Shown: positions 60,402 through 61,062 of the stretch, piece after piece
How positions within the stretch are numbered: position 1 is the stretch's first letter
Layout of the letters: every line of letters starts with the position of its first letter
From: DTU072 sp050309775
GTDB lineage: Bacteria; Bacillota; Clostridia; Christensenellales; DTU072
Assembly: GCA_050309775.1 (NCBI GenBank)
Contig: JBNRMV010000003.1
Coordinates: 1-61,062, forward strand
Reading direction: 5' to 3'
Length of the DNA: 61,062 bases
Position numbers and translations under genes: made by a program
Notes under the pieces: model-generated
Database searches by the model: none
The model's input: the letters and a program-made list of their open reading frames with translations, nothing else
What the model was told of the DNA's origin: nothing

Positions 60402-60432
60402 AAGGCGTTTTCAGATGAAACGCCTTTTTGTT
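60402..60432 (+). terminator. Terminator of the tRNA cluster
   Basis: The AGGCGTTT / AAACGCCT stem with a short loop is followed by TTTT-G-TTT. Confidence 0.85.
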
Positions 60433-60535
60433 TCTCCGAATACTTGAATTTGTCCGTTCAGGAAACAGCAAAAAACAACTATACGGTGTATTTTCATAGG
60501 CAAACGGACGATAATAACAATTATGGGCGCAGCTG

Positions 60536-60564
60536 TTGACAAACTGTGTTCTCTGACATATAAT
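60536..60564 (+). promoter_or_regulatory. Consensus promoter of ssrA
   Basis: TTGACA (60536-60541) and TATAAT (60559-60564) are both perfect and 17 bases apart, about 20 bases before the mature tmRNA. Confidence 0.9.
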
Positions 60565-60584
60565 AATAGTCCTACTATCAATAT

Positions 60585-60929
60585 GGGGGTGTTTTGGATT
60601 CGACTTGTGAGGATAGGGGATGATAAGCATACCGAAGGCTCGTCTTCGTAAAAACGGAAAATTAAATTTAAACGCTGATAACAGAAGTTTAGAACTCGCA
60701 GCCGCTTAAGGCTGTCGTCCTCTCCATAGTCCTACGGATGGAAGCAGGGCGTCGTAAGTAGGGTCCGATGCGTCGGAGTAGTCTTGTACGGCGACATTGA
60801 ATTAAGGCTTGGTTGAAGAAAGGTTTGCTTGTTGGGCTTTCGGAAACGACAATAAACAACACGCTAAGTATGTAGAAAGTCATTTCATATATCATAGGGA
60901 CCGGGGTTCAAATCCCCGCACCTCCACCA
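60585..60929 (+). ncRNA. ssrA: Transfer-messenger RNA (tmRNA)
   Basis: Rescues stalled ribosomes by acting first as tRNA-Ala and then as mRNA for a degradation tag. The 345-base gene begins GGGGGTG, which pairs with CACCTCC at the 3' end (one G-T pair), and encodes the terminal ACCA. The T arm GGGGTTCAAATCCCC is at 60903-60917. The tag frame starts with GCT at 60674 after TTTAAAC, as in clostridial tmRNAs, and ends with TAA at 60707-60709; it encodes ADNRSLELAAA, to which the charged alanine is added. The ending in LAAA differs by one residue from the common LAA. Confidence 0.95.
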
Positions 60930-60934
60930 ATAAT

Positions 60935-60964
60935 AAAAAAAGACCGCACCGTCGGTCTTTTTAA
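60935..60964 (+). terminator. Terminator of ssrA
   Basis: The stem AAAAAGACCG / CGGTCTTTTT has a six-base loop and ends in a T run, directly after the tmRNA. Confidence 0.88.
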
Positions 60965-60976
60965 TTGTTCTTATAA

Positions 60977-61062
60977 GGGGATTTGAACCCTAAGAGGGCG
61001 TTTGGCGTAAAGAAAACAGTCCTGTGTGACTGTTTTTAGCCGAACGGTCGAGGAGCTATGCT
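60977..61062. other. Structured element downstream of ssrA
   Basis: GGGGATTTGAACCC (60977-60990) is an exact inverted copy of 14 bases of the tmRNA T arm. It is followed by a nested hairpin (61000-61045): an outer GTTTGGC / GCCGAAC stem and an inner AAACAGTC / GACTGTTT stem with a six-base loop. The element runs to the end of the window. No cloverleaf can be completed on either strand within the window. It may be a structured RNA or part of an element at the tmRNA locus. Confidence 0.4.

Noticed and set aside
60903..61062. Attachment site of an integrated element at ssrA
   Set aside because: The T-arm copy behind ssrA is inverted; integration would give a direct repeat including the 3' end. 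No integrase gene is visible in the window.

Overview
The window reads as the chromosome of an endospore-forming member of the Bacillota, most likely a clostridial lineage. The evidence is SpoIIE, the spoIIE-tilS-hpt gene order, Ku with a ligase D of phosphoesterase-ligase-polymerase order, a KamA-family radical SAM enzyme, strong AGGAGG-type ribosome binding sites and near-perfect TTGACA/TATAAT promoters. I cannot name a genus. From about 200 to 54,550 every gene is on the minus strand; from 54,700 onward everything is on the plus strand.

Minus strand, in order of transcription (right to left). At 54.5-52.5 kb lie a KamA-like radical SAM protein and a TtcA-like tRNA thiolase. At 52.1-50.2 kb is a 658-aa lipoprotein with its own consensus promoter and terminators. 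At 49.8-19.9 kb are two giant lipoproteins of 3627 and 6333 residues, 28 bases apart behind one strong promoter: together a transcript of about 30 kb, half of the window. Their N-terminal regions are related to each other and more distantly to the 658-aa protein. The rest is a chain of beta-rich modules interrupted by long alpha-helical repeat blocks; the 6333-aa protein ends in MBG-like domains and a predicted right-handed beta-helix. At 19.8-5.7 kb is a second operon behind a perfect promoter: an M6 metalloprotease of 2310 residues (RCC1 repeats, many Ig-like domains, C-terminal dockerin), a lipoprotein with an Ig-like and a cohesin-like domain, a cytoplasmic GH20 hexosaminidase, a Ca2+ P-type ATPase, an alpha/beta-hydrolase-like protein without the nucleophile, and signal peptidase I. 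At 5.7-0.2 kb are spoIIE, tilS, hpt and cca.

Plus strand. A UPF0316 membrane protein is followed by a ku-ligD pair preceded by a sequence matching the sigma-G consensus. Then comes about 0.9 kb of accessory DNA: a two-repeat type I-E-like CRISPR remnant without cas genes, a frameshifted gene fragment and a structured region, followed by a small unknown gene. The window closes with tRNA-fMet, tRNA-Met, tRNA-Glu and tRNA-Val, then the tmRNA gene and an unexplained hairpin element.

The most interesting content is the cell-surface programme: two adjacent operons devoting about 44 kb to secreted or lipid-anchored proteins, with a dockerin-bearing protease translationally coupled to a cohesin-like membrane anchor, next to two extraordinarily long lipoproteins whose architecture I do not recognise from any described family.
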